A stretch of DNA of 64,000 nt, taken from NCBI RefSeq assembly GCF_009762775.1, contig NZ_CP046401.1:6460001-6524000 (forward strand), in the 5' to 3' direction. Each line of letters begins with the position of its first letter. Position 1 is the stretch's first letter. Shown one piece after another: positions 34,132 through 42,180 of this stretch. Under the pieces are notes generated by a model that was given only the letters and a program-made list of their open reading frames with translations, had not been told where the DNA came from and ran no database searches. The DNA comes from Maribellus comscasis. GTDB taxonomy: Bacteria > Bacteroidota > Bacteroidia > Bacteroidales > Prolixibacteraceae. A program made the position numbers and the translations under genes.

Positions 34132-36699
34132 ATGAAAAAGTCTAAAACCTCTTCCGGTTCTTCTCTTACACGAAGAGATTTTTTAACCCGGACAGCAGCA
34201 GGAACAGCTATGATTGCCTTTGCTCCTGTGAATACAGCTTTTGCAGCAAACATTGATGGGAAAATTTCGTGGCCGGCAGCAGCTTCAGATTATCGTTTTC
34301 ATATGATCGGTCACGCGCATATTGACCCGGTGTGGCTGTGGCCCTGGGCAGAGGGAATGTCAGTTGTTCACAGTACGTTTCAATCTGCATTGGATAGGAT
34401 GAATGAAACACCCGATTTCGCTTTTGTGGCAAGTTCAGCGCAGTTTTACCAGTGGGTGGCTGAAAATGATCCCCAGATGATGAAAGAAATTAAAAAGAGA
34501 GTGGAAGAAGGCCGCTGGAATATTGTTGGAGGATGGTGGGTGGAACCCGATGTTAACATTCCCAATGGCGAAGCAATGGTGAGGCAGGGACTTTACGGAC
34601 AGAAAACCTTTGAGCGTTTATTGGGACGAAAAGCTAAGATTGCCTTCAATCCCGATTCGTTTGGACACGCTGGAACATTACCGCAGATTTTGAATCTGCA
34701 GGGAATGAAACATTATGTTTTTATGCGCCCCGGGCCACATGAAAAGGAAATTCCTGCCGACCTGTTCTGGTGGAAAAGCCCCGACGGCTCAAAGGTGCTA
34801 ACCTATCGTATTCCTATTAGCTATAACGAAACACAACCTGTAAACCGGCGTGTGGAACAGGTATTGGAACGTTTTCAGAACCAACCCATGAAGAGTTTTA
34901 TGGCATTTTACGGAGCAGGGGATCATGGAGGGGGTGCAACAAAAGAAAATATCAAATCGATAGAGGAGTTGAAAACAGAGAACGGTGCCCCCGAAGTGAT
35001 TTTTAGCACTATGGAGAAGTATTTTGAAGAAATAGATAATAAGAATCTCGAGTTGCCTACGGTAAATGAAGATTTGCAACATCATGCACAAGGTTGTTAT
35101 ACCGCTGAAATAGAAATTAAAAAAGGAAACCGGCAATCGGAAGCCGCTCTTATTACAGCAGAAAAATTAGCTGCTGTTGGCTCACTGGCATGGGGAGCAA
35201 ACTACCCCAAAAATGAGTTTTCTTCAGCCTGGCAACGTATACTTTTTCTTCAGTTTCATGATAGTCTCGCCGGAACATCGCTACCGGAACACTCGACAAC
35301 GGCCCGTGAGGGTTATGGCTTTTCCCTTGACATAGCCCATCAGGCTGCGTATAAGGCAATTCAAAAACTGGAGTGGCAAATTCCGGCAGAAGATCCCGAG
35401 TCGGAATATATGGTTGTTTTTAATCCGAATGCGTGGGAAGTGAGGAAAACTGTGGAGTACGATTTTAACTGGAATGACCGTCACAAATCGTCGAGAGTAG
35501 AAGATGAGCAGGGAAATCCGCTTCCTCACCAGTGGGCTCTGGGAACAACAGAAACCGGCAGCCGAAAAAAACTACTGACAGAAGTGACCTTACCGGCTTT
35601 TGGTTATCGCCAGCTTCGGCTTTTGGACGCTGACTCACCTTCCATACAAGATGGTGTAACCTCAAGTAATAATTCGATTGAAAACATATTTTATAAAATT
35701 AGTTTTTCTGAAAATGGAGAAATTGGAATTTTAGATAAGAGCACAGGAGATGAAGTTTTTGCAGGCAAACAGAAGGGCTGTAAAGCGATTATCCTAAACG
35801 ACCCAAGCGATACATGGAGTCACGGTGTTAAAGCTTTTACTGATGAAATCGGAGCCTTTGAAGATGCCAAAGTTAAAGTTATTCAAAATGGTCCTGTAAA
35901 AGCAACTGTAAGGGTGGTTAGTACCTACGGAAATTCAACTTTAACAATCGATTGGTCGTTATCAAAAGCTTCGCGAAATATTGAAGCAGATGTATCACTT
36001 GATTGGCACGAGCAGCTCAAAATGCTAAAATTTTCTTTTCCTGTAAATGTAAAGTCTCCCGAGGCAAGCTATGAGGTTCCTTACGGACATATTATTCGCG
36101 AAGCCAATGGCGATGAAAATCCCGGCCAGCGATGGATTGACATAACAGGAAAACAAAACGGAAAAACTTACGGACTAACCGTAATGAATGATGCCAAATA
36201 TGGTTACAGTGTTAACGAAAACGACGCACGTATCTCTGTTGCACGTTCTGCCGTTTTTGCACATCACCGACCGAAAGAATTAAACCCGGAAAATGAATAC
36301 CGGTGGATGGATCAGGGAATTCATACATTCAGAATGCTACTTGTTCCTCATAGTGACTCGTGGAAGGAAAATAATGTTGCAATGACAGCTGAAGAATTTA
36401 TGGCGCCTCCAATATGTATATATCAGGGAATTCATGGAGGAGAACTGCCGAAGTCAGATTCGTTTCTCAAGGTTGATAAAACAAATATAATTGTTACTTC
36501 AATAAAACAAGCTGAAGATAACAGCGATATTATTGTTCGCTGCGTGGAATCATCGGGGGTACCAACAACCGCATCAATCGATTTGATTTTTGCAGCGAGT
36601 AAATGGAGTGGCAAATTTAGAGCCTGTGAGATTAAGAGTCTCAGACTGAATTCACATTCAGGAAAAGTAAATGAAGTAAATGTGTTGGAAGAGCTTTGA
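34132..36699 (+). CDS. Alpha-mannosidase, GH38
   Basis: The protein has 855 residues. It starts with a twin-arginine signal (SLTRRDFLTRTAAGTAMIAFA). GH38 motifs follow in order: HMIGHAHIDPVWLWPWAEG with zinc-ligand histidine and aspartate (about 57-75), GGWWVEPDVN, FNPDSFGHAGTLPQIL with the catalytic nucleophile Asp (about residue 175), and LFLQFHDSLAGTS with zinc-ligand residues. C-terminal beta domains extend to the end. The length is within the family range. It cleaves alpha-mannosides, probably in the periplasm. The GH92 gene 22 bp downstream would supply or trim complementary alpha-1,2/1,3-mannosides. Confidence 0.93.
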   Translation: MKKSKTSSGSSLTRRDFLTRTAAGTAMIAFAPVNTAFAANIDGKISWPAAASDYRFHMIGHAHIDPVWLWPWAEGMSVVHSTFQSALDRMNETPDFAFVASSAQFYQWVAENDPQMMKEIKKRVEEGRWNIVGGWWVEPDVNIPNGEAMVRQGLYGQKTFERLLGRKAKIAFNPDSFGHAGTLPQILNLQGMKHYVFMRPGPHEKEIPADLFWWKSPDGSKVLTYRIPISYNETQPVNRRVEQVLERFQNQPMKSFMAFYGAGDHGGGATKENIKSIEELKTENGAPEVIFSTMEKYFEEIDNKNLELPTVNEDLQHHAQGCYTAEIEIKKGNRQSEAALITAEKLAAVGSLAWGANYPKNEFSSAWQRILFLQFHDSLAGTSLPEHSTTAREGYGFSLDIAHQAAYKAIQKLEWQIPAEDPESEYMVVFNPNAWEVRKTVEYDFNWNDRHKSSRVEDEQGNPLPHQWALGTTETGSRKKLLTEVTLPAFGYRQLRLLDADSPSIQDGVTSSNNSIENIFYKISFSENGEIGILDKSTGDEVFAGKQKGCKAIILNDPSDTWSHGVKAFTDEIGAFEDAKVKVIQNGPVKATVRVVSTYGNSTLTIDWSLSKASRNIEADVSLDWHEQLKMLKFSFPVNVKSPEASYEVPYGHIIREANGDENPGQRWIDITGKQNGKTYGLTVMNDAKYGYSVNENDARISVARSAVFAHHRPKELNPENEYRWMDQGIHTFRMLLVPHSDSWKENNVAMTAEEFMAPPICIYQGIHGGELPKSDSFLKVDKTNIIVTSIKQAEDNSDIIVRCVESSGVPTTASIDLIFAASKWSGKFRACEIKSLRLNSHSGKVNEVNVLEEL

Positions 36700-36721
36700 T
36701 TTTTCAAAAAGAATAACATAG

Positions 36722-39061
36722 ATGAAAATACATAAAATTATATCTTTAGCGATTGTAGCAAACCTCACTGTAACGAGTTGTTTTAAGACGGAATCCCCGG
36801 ATTATGCAGATTACGTAGATCCGATGATTGGAACAGATTTTCATGGACATACTTTTCCCGGGGCAGCGCTGCCTGGTGGAATGGTTCAGTTGAGCCCAGA
36901 CACCGGAACAGAAGATTGGGACTGGTGTTCCGGTTACCATTATTCGGATATTTCTTTGATGGGATTTAGCCATTTGCACCGTAGTGGAATGGGGGCCGGC
37001 GATTGGGGCGATGTTTTACTTATGCCAACTACAGGCGAAGTAAAGGTTATTCCCGGAAGTAAAGAAAACCCCGACGAAGGATACCGTTCCCGTTTTTCTC
37101 ATGAAGAAGAAACAACTTCGGCTGGTTATTATTCGGTTTTATTGAAAGATTACGCAGTAAAAGCCGAGTTGACAGTTTCTACTCGTGCAGGTTTTCATCG
37201 TTATACATTTCCAAAATCTGATGCGGCGCATATTATTATTGATGCCGGACACGGTATTCGCGAAAGATACAGGCAGGGAAGTGAAATTAAGATTGTAAGT
37301 GACACTGAAATTGTAGGTCACCGTTCATCGCATGGTTTTGTAAAACACAAAAACGTATATTTCTGCGCGCGGTTCAGTAAACCGTTTAAAGCATCAGGAA
37401 CATGGAATGAAGAAAATATTAAACCAGATTCAGCAGAAGATGAAGGAAAATACATCGGTGCTTTTGTTGATTACGAAACTACTGAAAACGAAACCATCGA
37501 GGTAAAGGTTGGAATTTCCTACACGAGTATTGAACAGGCTCGTTTGAACTTAGATACTGAAATACCCGGTTGGAATTTTGATGAAATAAAAAAACGGGCC
37601 AGTCAAACATGGAATGCTGCGTTGGGCAAAATTGAGATAGAAACTCCCGAAGCAAACGACAAAACATACAATCAAAATAAAAAAACTACATTCTACACTG
37701 CGCTATATCACTCGTTGTTATTTCCGGCAACTTTTAGTGATGTTGATGGAAAATATATCGGTCTGGATGGTCAGGTTCATACCGCGGAAGACTTTACTTA
37801 TTTAAGCGATTTTTCGTTGTGGGATACACATCGGGCTGAAATGCCACTGCTTACACTCGTTGAACCACAGAGAAATGTAAATGCAATTCGCACTATGCTG
37901 GCTCAGTTCGAACAGGGAGGCTGGCTGCCTACACCACAGCAATTTGGAAATAGCTACACAAACGATATGATCGGCGACCATCCTGTGGCTGCCATTGCAG
38001 ATGCTTTTCAAAAAGGAATTGCCGGTTTTGATGCAGAGGAAGCTTATAAAGCAGTTCGGAAAAATGCGATGGAAACACCTCCTGCAGAACATCGTTCAAG
38101 AGGTAGAATTGGTTTAAACGATTATTTGGAAAAAGGTTATCTGCCATACGATAAAGTCAGGGAATCAGTGTCCAGAACATTGGAATATGCTTACAATGAT
38201 TGGTGTGTAGCTCAGTTGGCAAAAGCTTTGGGAAAGGAAGATGATTATAAATTGTTTATGCAACGTGCCGCCAATTACAAAAACGTATTGGATCCGGAAA
38301 CGGGTCTGGCCCGCCCAAAAGATAGTGAAGGAAATTGGCTGGCTCCCTTTAATCCAACATTTGTAGGACACGGAGACGAACGCCACTATACGGAAGCAAA
38401 TGCCTGGCAGTACACATGGTTTGTTCCGCACGACGTGCAGGGATTGATTGATTTTGAAGGCGGAAGAAAAAACTTCATAAGCAAATTGGATACGCTTTTT
38501 ACGATGAGTTCCGAAGTTCAGGAAACAGTTTCGGATGTAACTGGTTTGATCGGGCAATATGCACACGGTAACGAACCCAGCCATCACACGCTGTATCTGT
38601 ACGATTATGCAGGGGCTCCGTGGAAAACACAGGAATTAGCCAGAAAAGTAATGGAAGAGTTGTATCATTCGGGCCCGGACGGTCTATGCGGAAATGAAGA
38701 CATGGGACAAATGTCAGCTTGGTATGTTTTAAGTTCCATGGGATTTTATCCGGTGGCTCCGGGACAGAATGTGTATGTCATTGGAAGTCCTGAATTTAGT
38801 AAAGTAACCGTTCACCTGGATGAAGATTATTATAATTCTCCGGAATTTACCATTAAAATTGTTAACAATTCAAAAGACAATTGCTATATCCAAAAGGCTT
38901 TATTTAACGACAATCCGTTAAACAAAACATGGTTTAAACACGAGGACATAAAAGATGGAGGAACTCTTGTTTTTCAAATGGGACCAGAACCCAATAAGAG
39001 TTGGGGAGCTAATCCGGGTGACGCACCTCCTTCAATAAAAAATGAATGGAGTAATCAATAA
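36722..39061 (+). CDS. GH92-family alpha-mannosidase lipoprotein
   Basis: This 779-residue protein has lipobox VTSC (Cys20). GH92 landmarks are all present: YVDPMIGTDFHGHTFPGAALPGGMVQLSPDTG, GYHYSDISLMGFSHLHRSGMGAGDWGD, FSLWDTHRAEMPLLTLVEP, HGNEPSHHTLYLYDYAGAPWKTQ, and GNEDMGQMSAWYVLSSMGFYPVAPGQNVYVIGSPEF. These include the conserved acidic residues and calcium-binding region of the family. GH92 enzymes are calcium-dependent exo-alpha-mannosidases acting on N-glycans and mannans. With GH38 upstream it suggests a mannose-containing substrate. The fusion-kinase gene follows after 49 bp. Confidence 0.95.
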   Translation: MKIHKIISLAIVANLTVTSCFKTESPDYADYVDPMIGTDFHGHTFPGAALPGGMVQLSPDTGTEDWDWCSGYHYSDISLMGFSHLHRSGMGAGDWGDVLLMPTTGEVKVIPGSKENPDEGYRSRFSHEEETTSAGYYSVLLKDYAVKAELTVSTRAGFHRYTFPKSDAAHIIIDAGHGIRERYRQGSEIKIVSDTEIVGHRSSHGFVKHKNVYFCARFSKPFKASGTWNEENIKPDSAEDEGKYIGAFVDYETTENETIEVKVGISYTSIEQARLNLDTEIPGWNFDEIKKRASQTWNAALGKIEIETPEANDKTYNQNKKTTFYTALYHSLLFPATFSDVDGKYIGLDGQVHTAEDFTYLSDFSLWDTHRAEMPLLTLVEPQRNVNAIRTMLAQFEQGGWLPTPQQFGNSYTNDMIGDHPVAAIADAFQKGIAGFDAEEAYKAVRKNAMETPPAEHRSRGRIGLNDYLEKGYLPYDKVRESVSRTLEYAYNDWCVAQLAKALGKEDDYKLFMQRAANYKNVLDPETGLARPKDSEGNWLAPFNPTFVGHGDERHYTEANAWQYTWFVPHDVQGLIDFEGGRKNFISKLDTLFTMSSEVQETVSDVTGLIGQYAHGNEPSHHTLYLYDYAGAPWKTQELARKVMEELYHSGPDGLCGNEDMGQMSAWYVLSSMGFYPVAPGQNVYVIGSPEFSKVTVHLDEDYYNSPEFTIKIVNNSKDNCYIQKALFNDNPLNKTWFKHEDIKDGGTLVFQMGPEPNKSWGANPGDAPPSIKNEWSNQ

Positions 39062-39110
39062 GTTTTTTGAAGTTTTTAGACTGCGATTTTAAAATTATTA
39101 CTTAACAAAA

Positions 39111-41015
39111 ATGAATAAAGAACAATTACAAACCGTATTAAAGGATATCAGCGCAGTAAAAATTGCTGTAATAGGCGACTTTTGCCTCGACGCTTACTGG
39201 TTTGTCGATGAGTCGAAAAGTGAAATTTCTATTGAAACCGGACAGATGACACGCCCTGTAAAACAGCAGCGATATTCTTTGGGAGGTGCTGGAAACGTGA
39301 CCAATAACCTCACTGCGATGGGGGTGAAAGATGTCAGGGCGTTTGGTGTGCTCGGAGCTGATCCATTTGGAACAGAAATGGTGAAGGTGATGAAAGAAAA
39401 TGGAATAAATCCGCAAAATCTTATTATTCAGGAAGATGACTGGTCGACACATGTATACACAAAACCTTATGTAGAAGATGTGGAGCAAAACCGGATTGAC
39501 TTTGGAAATTTTAATCAGCTTTCAACGGCAACAGCCGACCGTTTAATTCAGAAACTCAGAGATGAAGTTCCCGTGGTTGATGTTATTATCATCAATCAGC
39601 AGGTATTGTCCGGAATTCATACTGAATATTTCAGAAAAGAATTGGTGAAAGCTATTCAAAGTTTTCCTGAAAAAATTTTTATTGTTGATAGCCGCAACTA
39701 CAGCGATTTTTATGAAGGCGCTTACCGGAAAATGAATGATATGGAAGCTGCCGTTTTATACGGTCTGAAAAAAGATGCCGGGGATGTGGTTTTGCATTCA
39801 GAAGTTAAGGAAGCCGCAACACAATTATTTAAAAAATACGGCAAACCTCTGTTTATAACCCGTGGAGAAAGGGGCTCTCTTGTTGCAGATGAAAACGGAG
39901 TTACCGATATTTTTGGGTTAATGATTATTTCAAAAGTAGATACAGTTGGAGCTGGTGATAGTTACCTGGCAGGAGCTGCATCTGCTTTGGCTGCCGGTTA
40001 CAGTATGAAAGAGGCTGCAGAAGTAGGTTCGTTTGTTGCAGGTATAACCGTGCAAAAACTGTTTCAAACAGGAACCGCGTCTCCTGACGAAATTCTTCAG
40101 ATTGGTGTCGATCCTGATTATATATACAAACCTGAACTGGCTGAAGATATCAGGCATGCAGTTTATTGGAAAGATTCTGAAATAGAGGTTGTTACAGAGT
40201 GGTTTGAGCCATTAGGTATTAGCCATGCGATTTTTGACCATGATGGAACCATTTCAACACTTCGCGAAGGATGGGAATACATTATGCAACCCATGATGAT
40301 AAAAGCTATTCTGGGAGCGCATTTTCAGATAGCCGATGAAGCACTGTACCACAAAGTACAAACAAGAGTAGTCGACTTTATAGATAAAACCACCGGTATT
40401 CAAACGCTGGTTCAGATGAAAGGTCTGGTCGAACTGGTTAAGGAATTTGGATTGGTTCCGGAAGAACAGATCCTGGATGAATTTGGCTATAAAGAAATAT
40501 ACAACGATGAGCTCTTAAAGATGGTAAGGGTGCGTGAGGCAAAGCTTACAAAAAAAGAATTGACTTTGGAAGATGTTACGCTAAAAAATGCCGTTGCTCT
40601 GCTGGAAACATTATATAATGCTGGTGTAACTTTATACCTGGCAAGCGGAACGGATGAAGTTGATGTGAAGAATGAAGCGCGTATTCTGGGATACGATCAT
40701 CTGTTTAAAGGTGGAATATATGGAGCGGTTGGCGACGTAAACAAGGAAGCTAAAAAAATGGTTCTCGATCGTATATTAAATGATATAGGTGATTCAAGTA
40801 CAGGGCAGGTAGCGGCTTTCGGCGATGGTCCGGTTGAAATTCGTGAAACTCGAAAAAGGGGAGGCGTGACCGTTGGAATTGCAAGCAATGAAGTAAAACG
40901 CCATAGTTTAAACGAAAGTAAAAGATCGAGACTAATAAAGGCAGGGGCCGATCTTATTATTCCCGACTTTTCCCAGCTGCCCCAGTTGCTTAAATTATTA
41001 AATATTCAAGCCTAG
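39111..41015 (+). CDS. PfkB-family sugar kinase fused to HAD-family phosphatase
   Basis: This 634-residue protein has two catalytic halves. The N-terminal PfkB/RfaE domain (about 1-340) has IAVIGDFCLDAYW, the substrate-binding YSLGGAGNVTNNL, and the ATP/anion motif DTVGAGDSYLAGAA with its catalytic Asp (about 280-293). The C-terminal HAD domain (about 370-634) has the nucleophile motif FDHDGTIST (about 375), an alpha-helical cap, LASGTDE as motif II, and FGDGPVEIRE as motif IV, where the usual second Asp is Glu. In E. coli HldE the kinase is fused to a nucleotidyltransferase; here the partner is a phosphatase. A sequence of phosphorylation then dephosphorylation, as in HldE kinase then GmhB, is inferred. 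It has no signal peptide. Confidence 0.82.
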   Translation: MNKEQLQTVLKDISAVKIAVIGDFCLDAYWFVDESKSEISIETGQMTRPVKQQRYSLGGAGNVTNNLTAMGVKDVRAFGVLGADPFGTEMVKVMKENGINPQNLIIQEDDWSTHVYTKPYVEDVEQNRIDFGNFNQLSTATADRLIQKLRDEVPVVDVIIINQQVLSGIHTEYFRKELVKAIQSFPEKIFIVDSRNYSDFYEGAYRKMNDMEAAVLYGLKKDAGDVVLHSEVKEAATQLFKKYGKPLFITRGERGSLVADENGVTDIFGLMIISKVDTVGAGDSYLAGAASALAAGYSMKEAAEVGSFVAGITVQKLFQTGTASPDEILQIGVDPDYIYKPELAEDIRHAVYWKDSEIEVVTEWFEPLGISHAIFDHDGTISTLREGWEYIMQPMMIKAILGAHFQIADEALYHKVQTRVVDFIDKTTGIQTLVQMKGLVELVKEFGLVPEEQILDEFGYKEIYNDELLKMVRVREAKLTKKELTLEDVTLKNAVALLETLYNAGVTLYLASGTDEVDVKNEARILGYDHLFKGGIYGAVGDVNKEAKKMVLDRILNDIGDSSTGQVAAFGDGPVEIRETRKRGGVTVGIASNEVKRHSLNESKRSRLIKAGADLIIPDFSQLPQLLKLLNIQA

Positions 41016-41021
41016 CAAATT

Positions 41022-42128
41022 ATGCCCTATTCGAAATTTGACAGAACCCGTTTAGATATCAAAAGACTGGCAGACCGGAAAAACAAAGTTTATATTGAAA
41101 AAGATCATATTCCGGTCGACCACCAGCCGGAACATTTGAGTGAACGCGGTTATCAGTTAATTAAAAAGACAGCAGAACGTATTCGGAAGGCGCGTGAATT
41201 AAACCGTTCAGTAATGCTTACTTTCGGTGCGCACACCATTAAAAATGGAATGGCTCCAACACTGATTGCATTGATGAAAGATGGCTGGGTTACTCATTTG
41301 GCTACCAACGGTGCCGGAATTATTCACGACTGGGAGTTTGCTTTTCAGGGTGAATCAAGCGAGGATGTCAGGGAAAATGTAAATCTTGGTCAGTTCGGAA
41401 TATGGGACGATACGGGTTTTTATATCAATCTGGCTATAATTGTAGGTGCCTGCGAAGGACTTGGTTACGGTGAAGCTGTTGGAAAAATGATAAAAAATGA
41501 AGGTCTCGAAATTCCTGCACTTTCAACTTTATATGAAGAGGCCAGACGAAAAATGGAAAACGATCCTGCGGCAGCTGCCGGCGCAATAGATTTAGCCGGT
41601 GCAATTCAAAAATTTGATTTGGCCCCCGGTTGGATGGAGATTTTGCACCCTTTTAAAGAATATTCAGTACAGGGAAATGCCTATGCTTTAGGCATTCCTT
41701 TTACCGGTCACCCCATGTTTGGTCACGATATTATTTACAATCACCCGATGAATCACGGGGCTGCCATTGGGCGTACTGCGTTAAACGATTTTTTATATTT
41801 TGCTGACAGCGTAAGCAAACTGGAAGATGGAGTTTATCTTTCGGTTGGTTCAGCAGTGATGTCTCCGATGATTTTTGAAAAATCACTGTCCATGTCACAG
41901 AATGTTGAAATTCAACGTGGCACTCATATCGATAATCATTATATGTTGATTGTGGATCTGGCCGAATCTGACTGGGATTGGGCGAAAGACGGAGAACCAC
42001 CCATGGACAATCCGGCGTACTACCTTCGTTACTGTAAAACTTTTAACCGTATGGGTGGGGAAATGCATTATCTGACAGCAGATAACCGTGATTTTTTACT
42101 CGCTCTTTATCAAAAACTTCAGAGTTAA
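41022..42128 (+). CDS. Deoxyhypusine-synthase-like Rossmann-fold protein of unknown function
   Basis: This 368-residue cytoplasmic protein starts 7 bp after the kinase-phosphatase fusion. Its core is GAHTIKNGMAPTLIALMKDG (69-88), then TNGAGIIHDWE (95-105) and SSEDVREN (112-119). The pattern recalls deoxyhypusine-synthase-family NAD-binding proteins, with a nucleotide-binding Rossmann fold and a G-A-x-x-I-H-D motif. I do not see the eukaryotic or archaeal DHS active-site lysine context, and no eIF5A substrate would be expected in this organism. I therefore assign the fold only tentatively and no function. Close coupling with the fusion kinase and, more distantly, the GmhA-like isomerase suggests a sugar-phosphate or nucleotide-sugar step. 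Confidence 0.5.
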   Translation: MPYSKFDRTRLDIKRLADRKNKVYIEKDHIPVDHQPEHLSERGYQLIKKTAERIRKARELNRSVMLTFGAHTIKNGMAPTLIALMKDGWVTHLATNGAGIIHDWEFAFQGESSEDVRENVNLGQFGIWDDTGFYINLAIIVGACEGLGYGEAVGKMIKNEGLEIPALSTLYEEARRKMENDPAAAAGAIDLAGAIQKFDLAPGWMEILHPFKEYSVQGNAYALGIPFTGHPMFGHDIIYNHPMNHGAAIGRTALNDFLYFADSVSKLEDGVYLSVGSAVMSPMIFEKSLSMSQNVEIQRGTHIDNHYMLIVDLAESDWDWAKDGEPPMDNPAYYLRYCKTFNRMGGEMHYLTADNRDFLLALYQKLQS

Positions 42129-42180
42129 AGAAAAAGCTGCTGCCAAGTTCAAATAAATCGCTGTTAAAACTTTAAAATAA

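Noticed and set aside
39111..41015. Annotation as bifunctional HldE
   Set aside because: The C-terminal half has HAD motifs (FDHDGT, FGDG) and no nucleotidyltransferase HxGH motif, so it cannot be canonical HldE.
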